Assembly (NCBI GenBank): GCA_002441125.1
Contig: DJVI01000005.1
Span: 54,547-118,546, forward strand
Reading direction: 5' to 3'
From: Caldifarciminota bacterium UBA6260
GTDB lineage: Bacteria; Hydrothermota; 32-111
Length of the DNA stretch: 64,000 nt
Below the pieces are notes generated by a model that was not told the DNA's origin, ran no database searches, and saw only the letters and a list, made by a program, of their open reading frames with translations. Positions 26,089-35,756 of this stretch are shown here, in pieces (position 1 is the first letter of the stretch; every line of letters starts with the position of its first letter). A program made the translations under genes and the position numbers.

Positions 26089-27700
26089 AAAATTTTTAAA
26101 AGATCTTAAAAGTATAGTTGAAAAAGACTTTTCTGTTGAACTAAACTTTAAAGATTACGAGATACTCTCTTTTACAGATTTTGGAGACATATCGACGAAT
26201 ATTTCCTTTCAGATTGCAAAAAGTGTTAAAAAAAATCCTTTAAAGATTGCCGAAGAGATCTCTGAGAAACTCGCAAAAGATTACGGTTACAAAAGTGAAC
26301 CTGTCAAACCGGGATTTATAAATATCTTTTTTGATGACAAAGAGATTTTTAAGGAATGTGAAAAAATCGTTTCAGGCAACAGGTATGGTGAAAAAGAGAA
26401 TAACAACAAAAAGGTGAATATAGAATTCATTAGTGCAAATCCGACAGGGCCACTCGTTCTTGTAAATCTAAGGGCTGGAGTTTCAGGAAACATGCTTTAC
26501 AATGTACTGAAATATTCTGGCTACAATGTTGAAAGAGAAAATTATATAAATGATGCAGGTAATCAAATTTACAATTTTGGTGCATCCATACTTTACCATA
26601 TTGCAAAGAATAAACCTGAAAATTTCCCTGAAAATGGCTATAAGGGAAACTATGTTAAAGATATATCCAATAAATTAAAAGAGAATATAGGTGAAGTTGA
26701 ATATAATGATGAGTATATAAAAAAAGCTGCAGATTTTGGAAAGGAGTTTATACTTAACTGGCAAAAAGAATCTTTAAAAAAATACTCGATAGATTTTGAA
26801 AATTGGATCTTTGAATCTGAGGTTAGAAAAAAATACCTTGACGGAGTTTTAGAAAAGTTATCTGAAAAAGGTTTCACTTATTCTAAAGATAACGCATTAT
26901 ATTTAAAAACAACACTTTTCGGTGATGATAAAGACAGGGTTATAATCAAATCTAACGGAGAGTATACATATTTTTTACCAGATATAGCATACCATTTTTA
27001 TAAGACAGAAAGAGGTTTTGAAAGGATTATAGATATATTGGGACCCGATCATCATGGTTACATTCCAAGATTGAATGCCGCTATAAAGATGGTTTCAGAA
27101 AGAGATATCAAGTTCGATGTTATAATAGCACAACTTGTAACCATATTTAAAGATGGACAAAAGTATGAAATGTCAAAAAGAACTGGAGAATTCATAACAT
27201 TGGATGAACTTTCGGAAGAAATAGACCCGGATGTTTTGAAATTTACAATACTATCGAGAAAACTTTCACAACCTTTCAATTTCGATATAGAGAAAGTGAA
27301 AGAAAAGAGTATGGATAACCCTGTTTATTATGTACAATACTCTTATGCAAGACTCTCTTCCCTCTTCGATAAAGCCAATACAGATATCAAAGATATCTCT
27401 TTCGATTACGAGAATTTTGAAAATATAGATTTAAGAAAGATATCTAAAAAACTTCTCGAATTCCCTTACATAGTTTACAATCTATCTGATTCTTACGAAT
27501 TACAAAAGGTTCCAAACTACCTTATAGAATTATCTTCCTTAATCAACCAGTTCTATCATGATTACAGAATAATAGATGAAAACAGAAAAGAGATGATAAA
27601 AAAGATATCAGTTCTATTCTCAGCAAGAGAAATACTCAAAATTGGATTATCCCTTATGGGAATAACAATCAAAGAAAGGATGTATAAAGATGAAGTATAA
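26078..27700 (+). CDS. argS: Arginyl-tRNA synthetase
   Basis: 540 aa, typical size. The start ATG at 26078 is preferred because AGGTGAT lies 8 bases before it; in-frame GTG (26069) and ATG (26072) starts exist. Class I signatures: the HIGH-like motif appears as SANPTGPLVLVNLRAG, with VLVN replacing HxGH, and the KMSKR-like loop as EMSKRTGEFI. The N-terminal domain and the anticodon-binding C-terminal domain are present. Replacement of the first His of the HIGH region is unusual for ArgS and was read directly from the DNA. It overlaps rsfS and purM. Confidence 0.93.
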   Translation: MLVEKFLKDLKSIVEKDFSVELNFKDYEILSFTDFGDISTNISFQIAKSVKKNPLKIAEEISEKLAKDYGYKSEPVKPGFINIFFDDKEIFKECEKIVSGNRYGEKENNNKKVNIEFISANPTGPLVLVNLRAGVSGNMLYNVLKYSGYNVERENYINDAGNQIYNFGASILYHIAKNKPENFPENGYKGNYVKDISNKLKENIGEVEYNDEYIKKAADFGKEFILNWQKESLKKYSIDFENWIFESEVRKKYLDGVLEKLSEKGFTYSKDNALYLKTTLFGDDKDRVIIKSNGEYTYFLPDIAYHFYKTERGFERIIDILGPDHHGYIPRLNAAIKMVSERDIKFDVIIAQLVTIFKDGQKYEMSKRTGEFITLDELSEEIDPDVLKFTILSRKLSQPFNFDIEKVKEKSMDNPVYYVQYSYARLSSLFDKANTDIKDISFDYENFENIDLRKISKKLLEFPYIVYNLSDSYELQKVPNYLIELSSLINQFYHDYRIIDENRKEMIKKISVLFSAREILKIGLSLMGITIKERMYKDEV

Positions 27701-28712
27701 AGATTCTGGAGTTAATATCAGTAAAGCTAACCAAACAGTTAAAGACATAAAGAAACTTGTTAGATCAACTTACTCTAAAAATGTGTTGTCTGACATTGGA
27801 ACTTTTGGAAGTATCTATTCCGGAAAATTTTCAGGATATAAAAACCCTGTTTTAGTTTCATCATGTGATGGAGTTGGAACAAAAGTTTTACTCGCTGAAC
27901 AGGTAAACTTTTTCGATCACCTTGGAGAGGATATAGTTAACCATTCGGTAAACGATATTCTTGCTGTTGGGGCAAAACCTTTATATTTTCTCGATTATAT
28001 AGGTATGGGGAAATTGGACAGGAGCAAAGTAAATACAATAATTTCATCTATGGTTAAAGCATGTAAAGAGAATTCCCTTTCACTCGTAGGTGGAGAACTT
28101 GCCGAAATGTCAGATGTGTATAACTTTACACATTACGATATAGTTGGATTCATAGTTGGTATATGCGAAAAGGAAAATATTGTTACAGGCAAAAATATAA
28201 AAGTTGGTGATCATATTTTGGGATTACCTTCAAACGGTTTTCATACTAACGGTTATTCACTTATAAGAAGTATAATAAAAGAAAAAAATTTAGATATAAA
28301 AAAACCACTTAAAAACTCAAAATCACCCTTATTCAAAGAACTCTTAAAACCTCACAAGTCATATTTAAACGAGGTATATCCACTTATAGAGAAAAAAAAG
28401 GTAAACGGAATTGCACATATAACGGGAGGAGGATTTAAAGATAACATTGAAAGGATTTTACCACAAAATGTTGATGCTATAATTGAAACATCATCATGGG
28501 AGGTTCCAAATCTTTTTAGAAATTTTTGCGATATAGGTAATATTGGCTTCGATGAATCTTATAGAGTTTTCAATATGGGTATAGGAATGGTTTTGATAAT
28601 AAGTGAAAAAAATATTTCAAGTGTTGAAAATTTCTTCAAAAAAATTAAAATAGATTATAGACGGATTGGCCATATAGTTTCAGGAAAAGGTAATGTATCT
28701 CTTTTAAAATAG
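27690..28712 (+). CDS. purM: Phosphoribosylformylglycinamidine cyclo-ligase
   Basis: 340 aa. AIR synthetase hallmarks: LVSSCDGVGTKVLLA, DHLGEDIVNHSVNDILAVGAKPLYFLDYI, GGELAEM, GLPSNGFHTNGYSLIR and HITGGGFKDNIERILP. It closes the imidazole ring in de novo purine synthesis. Its start overlaps the end of argS by 11 bases, with AAGGATG upstream. purD is 6 kb downstream in the same run and purA is on the other strand at 46.3-47.6 kb. Confidence 0.97.
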   Translation: MKYKDSGVNISKANQTVKDIKKLVRSTYSKNVLSDIGTFGSIYSGKFSGYKNPVLVSSCDGVGTKVLLAEQVNFFDHLGEDIVNHSVNDILAVGAKPLYFLDYIGMGKLDRSKVNTIISSMVKACKENSLSLVGGELAEMSDVYNFTHYDIVGFIVGICEKENIVTGKNIKVGDHILGLPSNGFHTNGYSLIRSIIKEKNLDIKKPLKNSKSPLFKELLKPHKSYLNEVYPLIEKKKVNGIAHITGGGFKDNIERILPQNVDAIIETSSWEVPNLFRNFCDIGNIGFDESYRVFNMGIGMVLIISEKNISSVENFFKKIKIDYRRIGHIVSGKGNVSLLK

Positions 28713-28724
28713 GAAGGAGGAAAG

Positions 28725-29138
28725 ATGAAAGATGATTCCTTCGATAGCGATAATATAGATAGTCTTATAGACGATTTTCTTGGGTTTTCAAGGGTAGTAT
28801 CTTTCAGGAAAACACATCTTGTTCCACCTGCTGATATATATGAGGTTAAAGATAGGTTCATAATTGTTGTAGAGATTCCTGGAATGGAAAAAAAGGATAT
28901 ATCTTTAACTGTCAGTGATGATATTCTTATTCTAAAAGGTGAAAAGAAAAGAAAAACATTTTTGGAAAATGATATATGTTATTACCATATGGAGATAGAG
29001 TATGGACCTTTTGAAAGAAGGTTCAGAATCCCTTCAAACAGTGATATAGATAATATGGAGGTTGAATATAATAATGGCTTTTTAAGAATAGAGATACCTC
29101 TCATTTACAAAAAGATCAAAAAGATAAATATTGAATAG
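28725..29138 (+). CDS. Small heat shock protein Hsp20
   Basis: 137 aa. An alpha-crystallin domain covers about residues 35-137: PPADIYEVKDRFIIVVEIPGMEKKDISLTVSDDILILKGEKKRK, then FERRFRIPSNSDIDNMEVEYNNGFLRIEIPL. The C-terminal I-x-I tail motif may be KINIE. It is an ATP-independent holdase chaperone. A strong GAAGGAGGAAAG ribosome-binding site precedes the ATG. It lies between purM and lon, a sensible partner for the protease. Confidence 0.94.
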   Translation: MKDDSFDSDNIDSLIDDFLGFSRVVSFRKTHLVPPADIYEVKDRFIIVVEIPGMEKKDISLTVSDDILILKGEKKRKTFLENDICYYHMEIEYGPFERRFRIPSNSDIDNMEVEYNNGFLRIEIPLIYKKIKKINIE

Positions 29139-29150
29139 AAAGGATGATTT

Positions 29151-31538
29151 ATGGAAGAAAATATCAAAAACAACGAAAATATCGAACAGGTAAATGAAGA
29201 AAACAAGAACCTACCAGAGATTCTGCCAGTTCTTGTTAGAAATGATGTTATCATTTATCCCCTTTTGATACTACCTGTTGCTATAAATGACCCAAACCAG
29301 ATAAAACTTATAGATGATTCTCTTTCACAGAATAAACTTATAATTTTGGGATATACAAAAAAAGATAACCTTTCAAATATAACATCGAAAGATATAGAGG
29401 AGTTCGGTGTTGTTGCAAACATAATGAAGATGTTAAGATTCCCGGATGGGTCTGTAAGAATACTTCTGCAGGGTATAAAAAGGACAAAGATAGAGGAGAT
29501 AGTAACAAACGATAAACCATATTTCTTGGCAAAGTATAAACAGATAGAAGAGGTTGAAAGTAACACTATAACCTATCAAGCTTTCATAAGAAATTTGAAA
29601 GACCAGTTCAAAAACTATATAAAAATTTCACAACAGTTCCCGGAAGAGATATTTCAAATACTTGATACGATACAGGAAGGATGGAAACTTGCAGATTTTA
29701 TCGCATCAAACCTTCCAATAGATGTTAACACAAGGTATGAGATATTAACAATAAAAAATTCAACAAAAAGGATGGAAAGGGTCAGCGAGATACTTGCAAA
29801 GGAAACATCTATAATAGAACTTGGGCAAAAGATAAAATCTAAGGTAACGAGTGAGATAAATGAAGATCAGAAGAAATTCTTTTTAAGAGAGCAGCTTAAA
29901 GCGATCAAAGAGGAGCTTGGTGAAGAGGATCCAAAAGATAAAGAGATAAACGAACTTAGAGAAAAGTTGAAGAAAAAGAAGATGTCTCAAAATGTTTTTG
30001 AAATTGTAGAGAAGGAGATAGAGAAACTGGAAATGATGAACCCTTTGATGCCAGACTACAATGTTTCAAGAACATATCTGGACTGGATACTTGAACTCCC
30101 ATGGAATGAATATTCGAAAGATAATCTTGATATAAAAAGGGCTGAAAAGATTTTGAACGAGGACCATTATGACCTTGAAAAAGTAAAAGAGAGGATACTC
30201 GAATATCTCGCAGTCAGAAAACTAAAAAATGATTCAAAGGGACCTATACTATGTTTTGTTGGACCACCGGGTGTTGGAAAAACATCTCTTGGAAAATCTA
30301 TAGCAAGAGCTCTTGGTAGAAATTTTGTAAGAATATCTTTAGGTGGAATACATGATGAGGCAGAGATAAGAGGACATAGAAGAACATATGTTGGTGCTTT
30401 ACCTGGAAGGATAATTCAGGAACTTAAAAAAGCAAAAACATCTAACCCTGTTTTCATGCTTGATGAGATAGATAAGATAGGATCAGATTTCAGGGGAGAT
30501 CCATCAAGTGCTCTTCTTGAAGTTCTTGATCCGATGCAGAATGATACTTTCGTTGATCATTATCTCGATATTCCATACGATCTATCTCAAGTGATGTTCA
30601 TAACAACAGCAAATGTTCTTTATACAATCCCACCTGCACTACTTGACAGAATGGAGGTTATTGAACTACCGGGTTACACTATAACCGATAAAATTTTTAT
30701 AGCAAAAAGATACCTCCTACCAAGACAGATAGAGGAAAATGGACTTACAAAAGCTAATCTTTCAATAACTGATGAAGGTCTTAAAGAGATAATAGATGGT
30801 TACACCAGAGAGGCTGGAGTAAGGAATCTTGAAAGAACTATAGGAAGTATATGTAGGAAAATAGCGAAAAAGATAGCAGAGAACAAGAATAAAAAATACC
30901 ATATAGATCAAAATAATGTAAAAGATTATCTTGGTAAAAGAAAATTCCTTTCAGATAAAGCTGAAAAGAAATCTGAAATGGGCATAACAACAGGAATGGC
31001 ATGGACTCCAAATGGAGGAGAGATACTATTCGTTGAAGCTATAAAAATGATTGGAAAAGGTAACCTCATCTTAACTGGTCAACTCGGTGATGTTATGAAG
31101 GAAAGTGCAAGAGCGGCTCTCTCTTATATAAAAGCGAATTATAAAAAATTCAAAATTAAACCAGAAAATTTTGAAAAATTTGATATACACATTCACCTTC
31201 CAGAGGGAGCCATTCCAAAGGATGGGCCATCGGCAGGAATAACACTCGCTACATCTATAGTTTCAATATTATCAGAGGTTCCAGTAAGAAGTGATATAGC
31301 TATGACAGGGGAAATAACATTAAGAGGAAAGGTCCTTCCCATAGGAGGAGTAAAAGAGAAAATAATAGGAGCAAAACTTGCTGGCATCAAAAATATTATC
31401 CTACCAGAATTCAACAAAAGGGATCTTGATGAGATCTCCAAAGATACTTTGAAAGGGCTAAAATTCTATTTTGTTAAAAATTTCGATCAGGTTATCGATA
31501 TAGCACTCGATAAAAAAAGAGAAAAGAGGAAAAAATGA
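29151..31538 (+). CDS. lon: ATP-dependent protease Lon (LonA)
   Basis: 795 aa, full length. N-terminal LAN domain (about 20-220), AAA+ module with Walker A GPPGVGKTSLGKS and Walker B VFMLDEIDKI, then the protease domain with the catalytic Ser in KDGPSAGIT and the Lys in GGVKEKIIGAKLAG. It degrades misfolded and regulatory proteins. It follows hsp20 by 12 bases and overlaps the next gene by ATGA. It is not heading its own transcript as far as can be seen. Confidence 0.98.
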   Translation: MEENIKNNENIEQVNEENKNLPEILPVLVRNDVIIYPLLILPVAINDPNQIKLIDDSLSQNKLIILGYTKKDNLSNITSKDIEEFGVVANIMKMLRFPDGSVRILLQGIKRTKIEEIVTNDKPYFLAKYKQIEEVESNTITYQAFIRNLKDQFKNYIKISQQFPEEIFQILDTIQEGWKLADFIASNLPIDVNTRYEILTIKNSTKRMERVSEILAKETSIIELGQKIKSKVTSEINEDQKKFFLREQLKAIKEELGEEDPKDKEINELREKLKKKKMSQNVFEIVEKEIEKLEMMNPLMPDYNVSRTYLDWILELPWNEYSKDNLDIKRAEKILNEDHYDLEKVKERILEYLAVRKLKNDSKGPILCFVGPPGVGKTSLGKSIARALGRNFVRISLGGIHDEAEIRGHRRTYVGALPGRIIQELKKAKTSNPVFMLDEIDKIGSDFRGDPSSALLEVLDPMQNDTFVDHYLDIPYDLSQVMFITTANVLYTIPPALLDRMEVIELPGYTITDKIFIAKRYLLPRQIEENGLTKANLSITDEGLKEIIDGYTREAGVRNLERTIGSICRKIAKKIAENKNKKYHIDQNNVKDYLGKRKFLSDKAEKKSEMGITTGMAWTPNGGEILFVEAIKMIGKGNLILTGQLGDVMKESARAALSYIKANYKKFKIKPENFEKFDIHIHLPEGAIPKDGPSAGITLATSIVSILSEVPVRSDIAMTGEITLRGKVLPIGGVKEKIIGAKLAGIKNIILPEFNKRDLDEISKDTLKGLKFYFVKNFDQVIDIALDKKREKRKK

Positions 31539-32203
31539 AAAAAATTTTTCTTTTATTTCTTATCCTTTCAATAATAACATCATCAATATTCTCTCAACCC
31601 AAAGATGAAGCACTAAAGATTATGAACTCCTATAAAACCATACTTGATACTACAACAACATACACCTGTATACTACACGAATATGTTAAAGCAAAAAATA
31701 AAACTACAGACAACTTCTGGGATTACAAGTTTATGAAACCTAAATATATCCGTATGGAATCTATTAAAGGTGACAGATTGGGAAGTAAAGCTTTTTTTGA
31801 CTTCAAAACACAAAAGGTAACCGGAAGACAAGGTGGTATTCTTTCAAAAATAAAGTTGACTTTAGATCTTTCAAACTCTTTGGTAAAAAATATAAGAGGT
31901 ATAACTATTGCCCAGTCAGACTGGCTTTATGTTTTGAATAGAACTTTGGATATACTTGATGATAATGGGGTTGAAGTTTCAACAGGTGAAACCAAATTCA
32001 AAGGTGAGCAATCTAAATTCCTACATATAAAGAATATAGATTTAAAAAAATATGGATTCGATGAAACAAAAATGTTTTTTGATGAAAACAACCTCCTTGT
32101 TGGTTTCTACAATTTCGAAATGGGAGATGTTGTTGAAGACATACATTATCAGAATATAAAGATAAATCCATTTCTGACAATCGATAGTTTATATGTAAAA
32201 TAG
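31535..32203 (+). CDS. Exported DUF1571/LolA-like protein
   Basis: 222 aa with a signal peptide (MKKIFLLFLILSIITSSIFS). The mature part begins with a helix (DEALKIMNSYKTILDTTTTYTCILHEYV), then FMKPKYIRMESIKGDRLGSKAFFDF and alternating strands, as in DUF1571 and related LolA-fold periplasmic proteins. Proteins of this fold bind lipid-like ligands; a precise role is unknown. It overlaps lon by 4 bases and precedes dapA by 8 bases. Confidence 0.7.
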   Translation: MKKIFLLFLILSIITSSIFSQPKDEALKIMNSYKTILDTTTTYTCILHEYVKAKNKTTDNFWDYKFMKPKYIRMESIKGDRLGSKAFFDFKTQKVTGRQGGILSKIKLTLDLSNSLVKNIRGITIAQSDWLYVLNRTLDILDDNGVEVSTGETKFKGEQSKFLHIKNIDLKKYGFDETKMFFDENNLLVGFYNFEMGDVVEDIHYQNIKINPFLTIDSLYVK

Positions 32204-32211
32204 GAGGAAAT

Positions 32212-33099
32212 ATGGGAATAAACGGATGTTGCACTGCACTGATAACTCCTTTCAAAAAGGATAAAAGTGTAGATTTTGAACTTTTCAAAAAACAGATAAA
32301 AAGACAACTGGACAATAAAGTTTCAGGATTACTTGCCTGTGGAACAACCGGTGAATCACCAGCTCTTTCAGATGATGAATGGGAAAAAGTTGTAAAGGTT
32401 GCAAATTCGAACAAAAAGAATTCCTATCTTATAGCTGGAACAGGCACCAACAACACGGAAAAGACGATTGAAAAAACAAAAATTGCTGAAAGCATAGGTG
32501 TAGATTACGCGTTAGTTATAACACCATATTACAACAAACCTAACCAGCAGGGGCTTGTTGAACATTTTAAAAAAGTAGCAAAATCAACAAAACTTGAAAT
32601 AATAATTTACAATGTCCCATCAAGAACTGGAGTAAACATTTTACCTGAAACTGTAGCACATCTTTCGGAGATAAAAAACATTGTTGGAATAAAAGAAGCA
32701 TCTGGAAATTTAAATCAAACAACAGAGATTCTTTTAAAAGCTAAAAAAGGGTTCTCTGTTATGTCTGGAGAGGATTCCATTTTCCTTCCAATACTTTCCG
32801 TTGGAGGTGTTGGAATAATTTCAACAATATCAAATGTTGTCCCAGAATATATGCAATCACTTTTTGAATTATTCTTTGCAAAAGAGATAGAGGAATGCAG
32901 AAAACTTCATCACTTTTTATATCCCATTTCCAAAGTTCTATTCGTTGAAACAAACCCTGTGCCTGTAAAGTATTGTATGAAATATTTAAATTTAGATTCC
33001 GGAGAGTTGAGATTACCTCTTGCTCCCCTTTCAGAAAATAACAAAAAACTCGTTGAAGAAACTGTTAAAAATATGGGATTAAAAAAGGAGATTATTTGA
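32212..33099 (+). CDS. dapA: 4-hydroxy-tetrahydrodipicolinate synthase
   Basis: 295 aa. Family motifs in order: ALITPFKKDKSVDFE, GTTGESPALSDDEW, ALVITPYYNKPNQQGLVEHF, the catalytic Tyr in IIIYNVPSRTG and the Schiff-base Lys in GIKEASGN. It condenses pyruvate with aspartate semialdehyde in lysine/diaminopimelate synthesis, which fits a peptidoglycan-containing cell. AGGAGG precedes the ATG. The stop overlaps a TTG start of the Memo gene. Confidence 0.96.
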   Translation: MGINGCCTALITPFKKDKSVDFELFKKQIKRQLDNKVSGLLACGTTGESPALSDDEWEKVVKVANSNKKNSYLIAGTGTNNTEKTIEKTKIAESIGVDYALVITPYYNKPNQQGLVEHFKKVAKSTKLEIIIYNVPSRTGVNILPETVAHLSEIKNIVGIKEASGNLNQTTEILLKAKKGFSVMSGEDSIFLPILSVGGVGIISTISNVVPEYMQSLFELFFAKEIEECRKLHHFLYPISKVLFVETNPVPVKYCMKYLNLDSGELRLPLAPLSENNKKLVEETVKNMGLKKEII

Positions 33100-33932
33100 A
33101 GGTAAAGGAACCTAAATTTGCTGGTTATTTTTATCCGGCATCTTCAGAACAGATTGAGAAACTTTTTAAAAAATTCGATGAGAATATAAACCAAAAAATT
33201 GTAAAAGGTGAAATTTTTACTGGTATAGTTCCACATGCTGGGATAATTTACTCTGGATTCACTGCATTCCATTTTTACAAACTTCTTAAAGATAAAAATA
33301 TTGAAAGGGTTGTTGTCATAGGACCTTCACATCATCATCTTTTTGATGGTTTCGTCATGCCAGAATCTGAAATATGGAATACACCCTTTGGTAAGATAAG
33401 AATAGATCAAGATTTTTTATCTGATCTGAAATCAAAAAAATTTATATTCAACGAAAATATTCATAACGATGAGCATTCCGTTGAGGTTCAATCAATCTTT
33501 TTAAGATATGTTTTAAAAAATGATTTCCTTTTTGTTCCATTGATAATGTCAAAACAGAGTATAGATAACTCAAACGAATTAGTTGAAAAAGTATCAAAAC
33601 TTGACATTAAAAACACTATATTTATCGCTTCTTCAGACCTTTATCATGGAAACAGTTACGATGAGGCAATCCGGACCGATAAAAGAACAGTTTCAAAAAT
33701 CTCATTAAACGATTATAAGACTTTTTACGACTATGTTGTTCAGGAGGAAATTTCTGGCAACTCACCTGCATGTGGTTTTGGCCCAATAACTACAATTCTT
33801 CTTCTGAACAAAAAATTTAACATAAAAAATTTTATACATCTTCACCATATAACGAGTGCTGATATAACAAACGATTATTCAGGGTATACGGTAGGATACA
33901 CATCTTTCGTTGGAGTTAAAGATGGAAGATAA
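33096..33932 (+). CDS. MEMO1-family protein (AmmeMemoRadiSam system protein B)
   Basis: 278 aa from a TTG at 33096 that overlaps the dapA stop, with AAAAGGAG upstream. Family signatures: FYPASSEQIEKL, VPHAGIIYSGFTAFHFY, GPSHHHLFDGF, NDEHSVEVQSIFL, ASSDLYHGNSYDEA and ACGFGPI. It is distantly related to non-haem iron dioxygenases; the biochemical role in bacteria is unsettled. It is followed at once by AMMECR1, as in the AmmeMemoRadiSam gene set, but the radical SAM member is not adjacent here. Confidence 0.93.
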   Translation: MKVKEPKFAGYFYPASSEQIEKLFKKFDENINQKIVKGEIFTGIVPHAGIIYSGFTAFHFYKLLKDKNIERVVVIGPSHHHLFDGFVMPESEIWNTPFGKIRIDQDFLSDLKSKKFIFNENIHNDEHSVEVQSIFLRYVLKNDFLFVPLIMSKQSIDNSNELVEKVSKLDIKNTIFIASSDLYHGNSYDEAIRTDKRTVSKISLNDYKTFYDYVVQEEISGNSPACGFGPITTILLLNKKFNIKNFIHLHHITSADITNDYSGYTVGYTSFVGVKDGR

Positions 33933-34473
33933 AGATAAAATTTATCTTTTAAAGGTTGCAAGAGAAACTATTCTAAAAGAGTTGAAAGGTGAAAAGATAA
34001 ACCTTTCAGAACCAGATAGCCAGGATTTAAAGAGAAAATCAGGTTGTTTTGTCACTTTAAAAATAGATGGGGATCTTAGAGGTTGTATAGGTTATATACA
34101 ACCTGTTATGGAACTTTACAAAGCAGTTTCACAGATGGCAATAGAGGCTGCCTTCAATGATCCAAGATTTTACCCTTTGACTTTTGAAGAGTTTTCCAAT
34201 GTAAAAATAGAAATATCAGTTTTAACTCCTTTACAGAAGGTTGAAGATCTAAACGAAATTACTGTTGGAAAGGATGGATTACTTATAAAAAAGGGATTCA
34301 GAAGCGGTTTACTCTTACCGCAGGTAGCAACTGAATGGGGTTACAACAGGGAACAATTTTTGAAACAAACATGTTTAAAAGCAGGACTTTATCCTGATTG
34401 TTACAAAGAAAAAGATACCCAGGTTTACAAATTTCAAGCAGAAATATTTTCTGAAGAGGATTTTAACTTATGA
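33922..34473 (+). CDS. AMMECR1-domain protein (AmmeMemoRadiSam system protein A)
   Basis: 183 aa from the ATG at 33922, chosen over an upstream TTG because GGAG lies six bases before it. Family motifs: KSGCFVTLKIDGDLRGCIGYI, AIEAAFNDPRFYPLTFEEF, EISVLTPLQKVEDLNEITVGKDGLLI and LLPQVATEWGYNREQFLKQTC. The family is universally conserved but without a proven reaction. It overlaps the Memo gene and purD. Confidence 0.95.
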   Translation: MEDKDKIYLLKVARETILKELKGEKINLSEPDSQDLKRKSGCFVTLKIDGDLRGCIGYIQPVMELYKAVSQMAIEAAFNDPRFYPLTFEEFSNVKIEISVLTPLQKVEDLNEITVGKDGLLIKKGFRSGLLLPQVATEWGYNREQFLKQTCLKAGLYPDCYKEKDTQVYKFQAEIFSEEDFNL

Positions 34474-35756
34474 AAAGAAACCTTTTTTTACTGGGAAACG
34501 GAGGAAGGGAATCTGCACTCTGTTATAAACTCAACAGGGACAGAGCGTTAGTATACTCATACGATCCAAATCCAACAATAGCGGGTTATTCTATAAGATC
34601 ACCAGAATTTTCAAAAGAGAGTTTTTATAGTGATCTTTCCAAATTCGTTGAAGAAAAAGATATTCAAATGGTTGTAATAGGTCCTGAAAAATATCTCGAT
34701 GAGGGAGCAACAGATTTTTTGGAATCAAAAGGGATTAAAGTTTTTGGTCCATCAAAAGAGGCAGCCAAAATAGAAACAGATAAAAGTTTTGCAAAAGAGT
34801 TGATGAAAAAATATAATGTTCCAACAGCAAGATATGAGATATCAGAATCTTTGGAAAGAAGCAAAGATTTGAAAAGATTTTTTAACTTTCCATTCGTAAT
34901 GAAAGTATCAGGACTCGCATCAGGAAAAGGATCTTTAATAATAAAAAATGATGATGACTTTGAAAAAGCTTTAGATGATATTTACAAAAAAAATATTTTT
35001 AAAGATGCAGCAAAAAGGGTAGTTTTTGAAGAGTTTCTTTACGGTGATGAGGTTTCTCTTTTTATTCTCACAGATGGAAAAAAGTTTTTATTACTTCCTC
35101 CAGCACAGGATCATAAAAAAGTTTTCGATAACGATGAGGGTCCAAACACAGGAGGTATGGGATCATACGCTCCATGTAACCTTCTTAAAGATAAACTTAT
35201 AGATAAAAGTGTTGAAAAGATAGTTGAACCTATACTTTACGCTTTGAGAAAAGAGGGTAAACCTTTCAAAGGACTCCTTTATGCGGGACTTATGGTTAAT
35301 GATGATGAAATTTTTGTGGTTGAGTTCAACTCAAGGTTTGGAGACCCAGAAACACAATCAATAATACCTTTAATAGATTTTTCTCTTTACGATATTATGG
35401 TTGAAATATCTTATGGGGATTTGAAAACCCAAAATCTAAAGATCAACCATTTCCATTCAACAACGGTTGTTCTAGCAGCAAAAGGATACCCCTCAGATTA
35501 CAAAAAAGGTATAAGGTTTAAAATTGAAGAAAATATTTTTGATCAGAACACAATACTTTTCCACGCATCATCAAAAGAGATTGCAAATAACCTTTACGAA
35601 AACACTGGTGGAAGGATTTTGAACCTTACATCTTTCGATACTTCACTTGAAAAATCTATAAATAGGGTTTATTCTAATATTGAAAAACTAAAAATTGAGG
35701 ATACCTTTTACCGACATGATATAGGGAAAAAAGGCATTTTATATGAAAAAATTTAG
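34470..35756 (+). CDS. purD: Phosphoribosylamine--glycine ligase
   Basis: 428 aa. N-terminal LLGNGGRESALCYKL, VIGPEKYLDEGATDFLESKGIKVFGPSKEAAKIE, ATP-grasp core FVMKVSGLASGKGSLI, and the signature FNSRFGDPETQSIIPL. It is GAR synthetase of purine synthesis, in the same gene run as purM. It begins with ATGA at the end of the AMMECR1 gene and overlaps the next gene by 14 bases. Confidence 0.96.
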   Translation: MKRNLFLLGNGGRESALCYKLNRDRALVYSYDPNPTIAGYSIRSPEFSKESFYSDLSKFVEEKDIQMVVIGPEKYLDEGATDFLESKGIKVFGPSKEAAKIETDKSFAKELMKKYNVPTARYEISESLERSKDLKRFFNFPFVMKVSGLASGKGSLIIKNDDDFEKALDDIYKKNIFKDAAKRVVFEEFLYGDEVSLFILTDGKKFLLLPPAQDHKKVFDNDEGPNTGGMGSYAPCNLLKDKLIDKSVEKIVEPILYALRKEGKPFKGLLYAGLMVNDDEIFVVEFNSRFGDPETQSIIPLIDFSLYDIMVEISYGDLKTQNLKINHFHSTTVVLAAKGYPSDYKKGIRFKIEENIFDQNTILFHASSKEIANNLYENTGGRILNLTSFDTSLEKSINRVYSNIEKLKIEDTFYRHDIGKKGILYEKI

